22,628 bases of DNA from JADJEI01 sp035328465 (GTDB lineage: Bacteria; Bacteroidota; Ignavibacteria; Ignavibacteriales; Ignavibacteriaceae), in the NCBI GenBank assembly GCA_035328465.1, contig DAOLIQ010000057.1, positions 1 to 22,628 of the forward strand, read 5' to 3'. The notes beneath the pieces are model-generated. The model had not been told where the DNA came from. It did not search any database and was given only the letters and a program-made list of their open reading frames with translations. Position 1 is the first letter of the stretch. Every line of letters begins with the position of its first letter. Below are positions 22,581-22,628 of this stretch, in pieces. A program made the position numbers and the translations under genes.

Positions 22581-22628
22581 GTTTTAATCGAACTATTATA
22601 GAATTGAAATATCTCTTTGGTGATGAAT
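22581..22628 (+). CRISPR. Start of CRISPR array: first repeat plus partial spacer
   Basis: A 30-bp sequence at 22581-22610 starts GTTTTAATCG and ends GAATTGAAAT, the classic length and termini of type I-B/Pging-like repeats (5-prime GTTTTAAT, 3-prime ATTGAAA plus one base). Cas6 cleavage would leave the 8-nt handle ATTGAAAT. The next 18 bases (22611-22628) are the beginning of the first spacer, cut by the window end. Only one repeat is visible, so periodicity cannot be shown here; position directly after cas2 and a leader makes the call strong. Confidence 0.85.

Overview
The window reads as chromosome of a low-GC member of the Bacteroidota/Ignavibacteriota side of the tree. The clues are a paralogous EF-G of the EF-G-2 type, a secreted beta-sandwich protein of the kind common in gliding/T9SS lineages, an ARPP-1 family protein, a YtxH plus DUF948-like pair, and a Porphyromonas-style (Pging/Csp-like) type I CRISPR-Cas locus. 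Many genes carry clear Shine-Dalgarno sequences, which fits Ignavibacteria better than typical Bacteroidia. The taxonomic call is inference.

Left part (1-9.7 kb, all minus strand): housekeeping and envelope genes. A CAT-anticodon tRNA is followed by genes for a DUF72 protein, a YwqK-like lipoprotein, a HIT-family nucleotide phosphorylase/hydrolase, a strong intrinsic terminator, an EF-G paralogue and a DUF948-like/YtxH membrane pair. Upstream lies a tightly coupled five-gene run in which every junction overlaps: secreted protein, SpoIID/LytB lipoprotein, Maf, flippase-like membrane protein, NADP-isocitrate dehydrogenase.

Middle (9.7-13.0 kb): two minus-strand genes (an uncharacterised 225-aa protein and an ARPP-1 protein) among repeat-rich DNA. 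This DNA holds an 11-bp tandem repeat, REP-like hairpins, a roughly 155-bp element with terminal inverted repeats, and about 0.9 kb of AT-rich sequence before the cas genes.

Right part (13.0-22.6 kb, all plus strand): a complete type I CRISPR-Cas locus in the order cas6, spoVG-like, second cas6, cas5, cas3, cas8-like, cas7, cas4, GxxExxY nuclease-like gene, cas1, cas2, leader and the first repeat of a CRISPR array that leaves the window. The interference core cas5-cas3-cas8-cas7 is compact, with good ribosome sites and no repeats inside. All other modules except the cas6/spoVG-like junction are separated by short repeat blocks built from 9-10-nt CACGGATTT/A units. These blocks begin at or within a few bases of the stop codon of the preceding gene and often supply the start or ribosome site of the next one.

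Most notable: a SpoVG-like nucleic-acid-binding protein encoded between two different Cas6 proteins; a PD-(D/E)XK GxxExxY gene wedged between cas4 and cas1 and flanked by inverted repeat blocks; the module-boundary repeats themselves; and a Cas1 with a roughly 40-residue acidic insertion near its N terminus.
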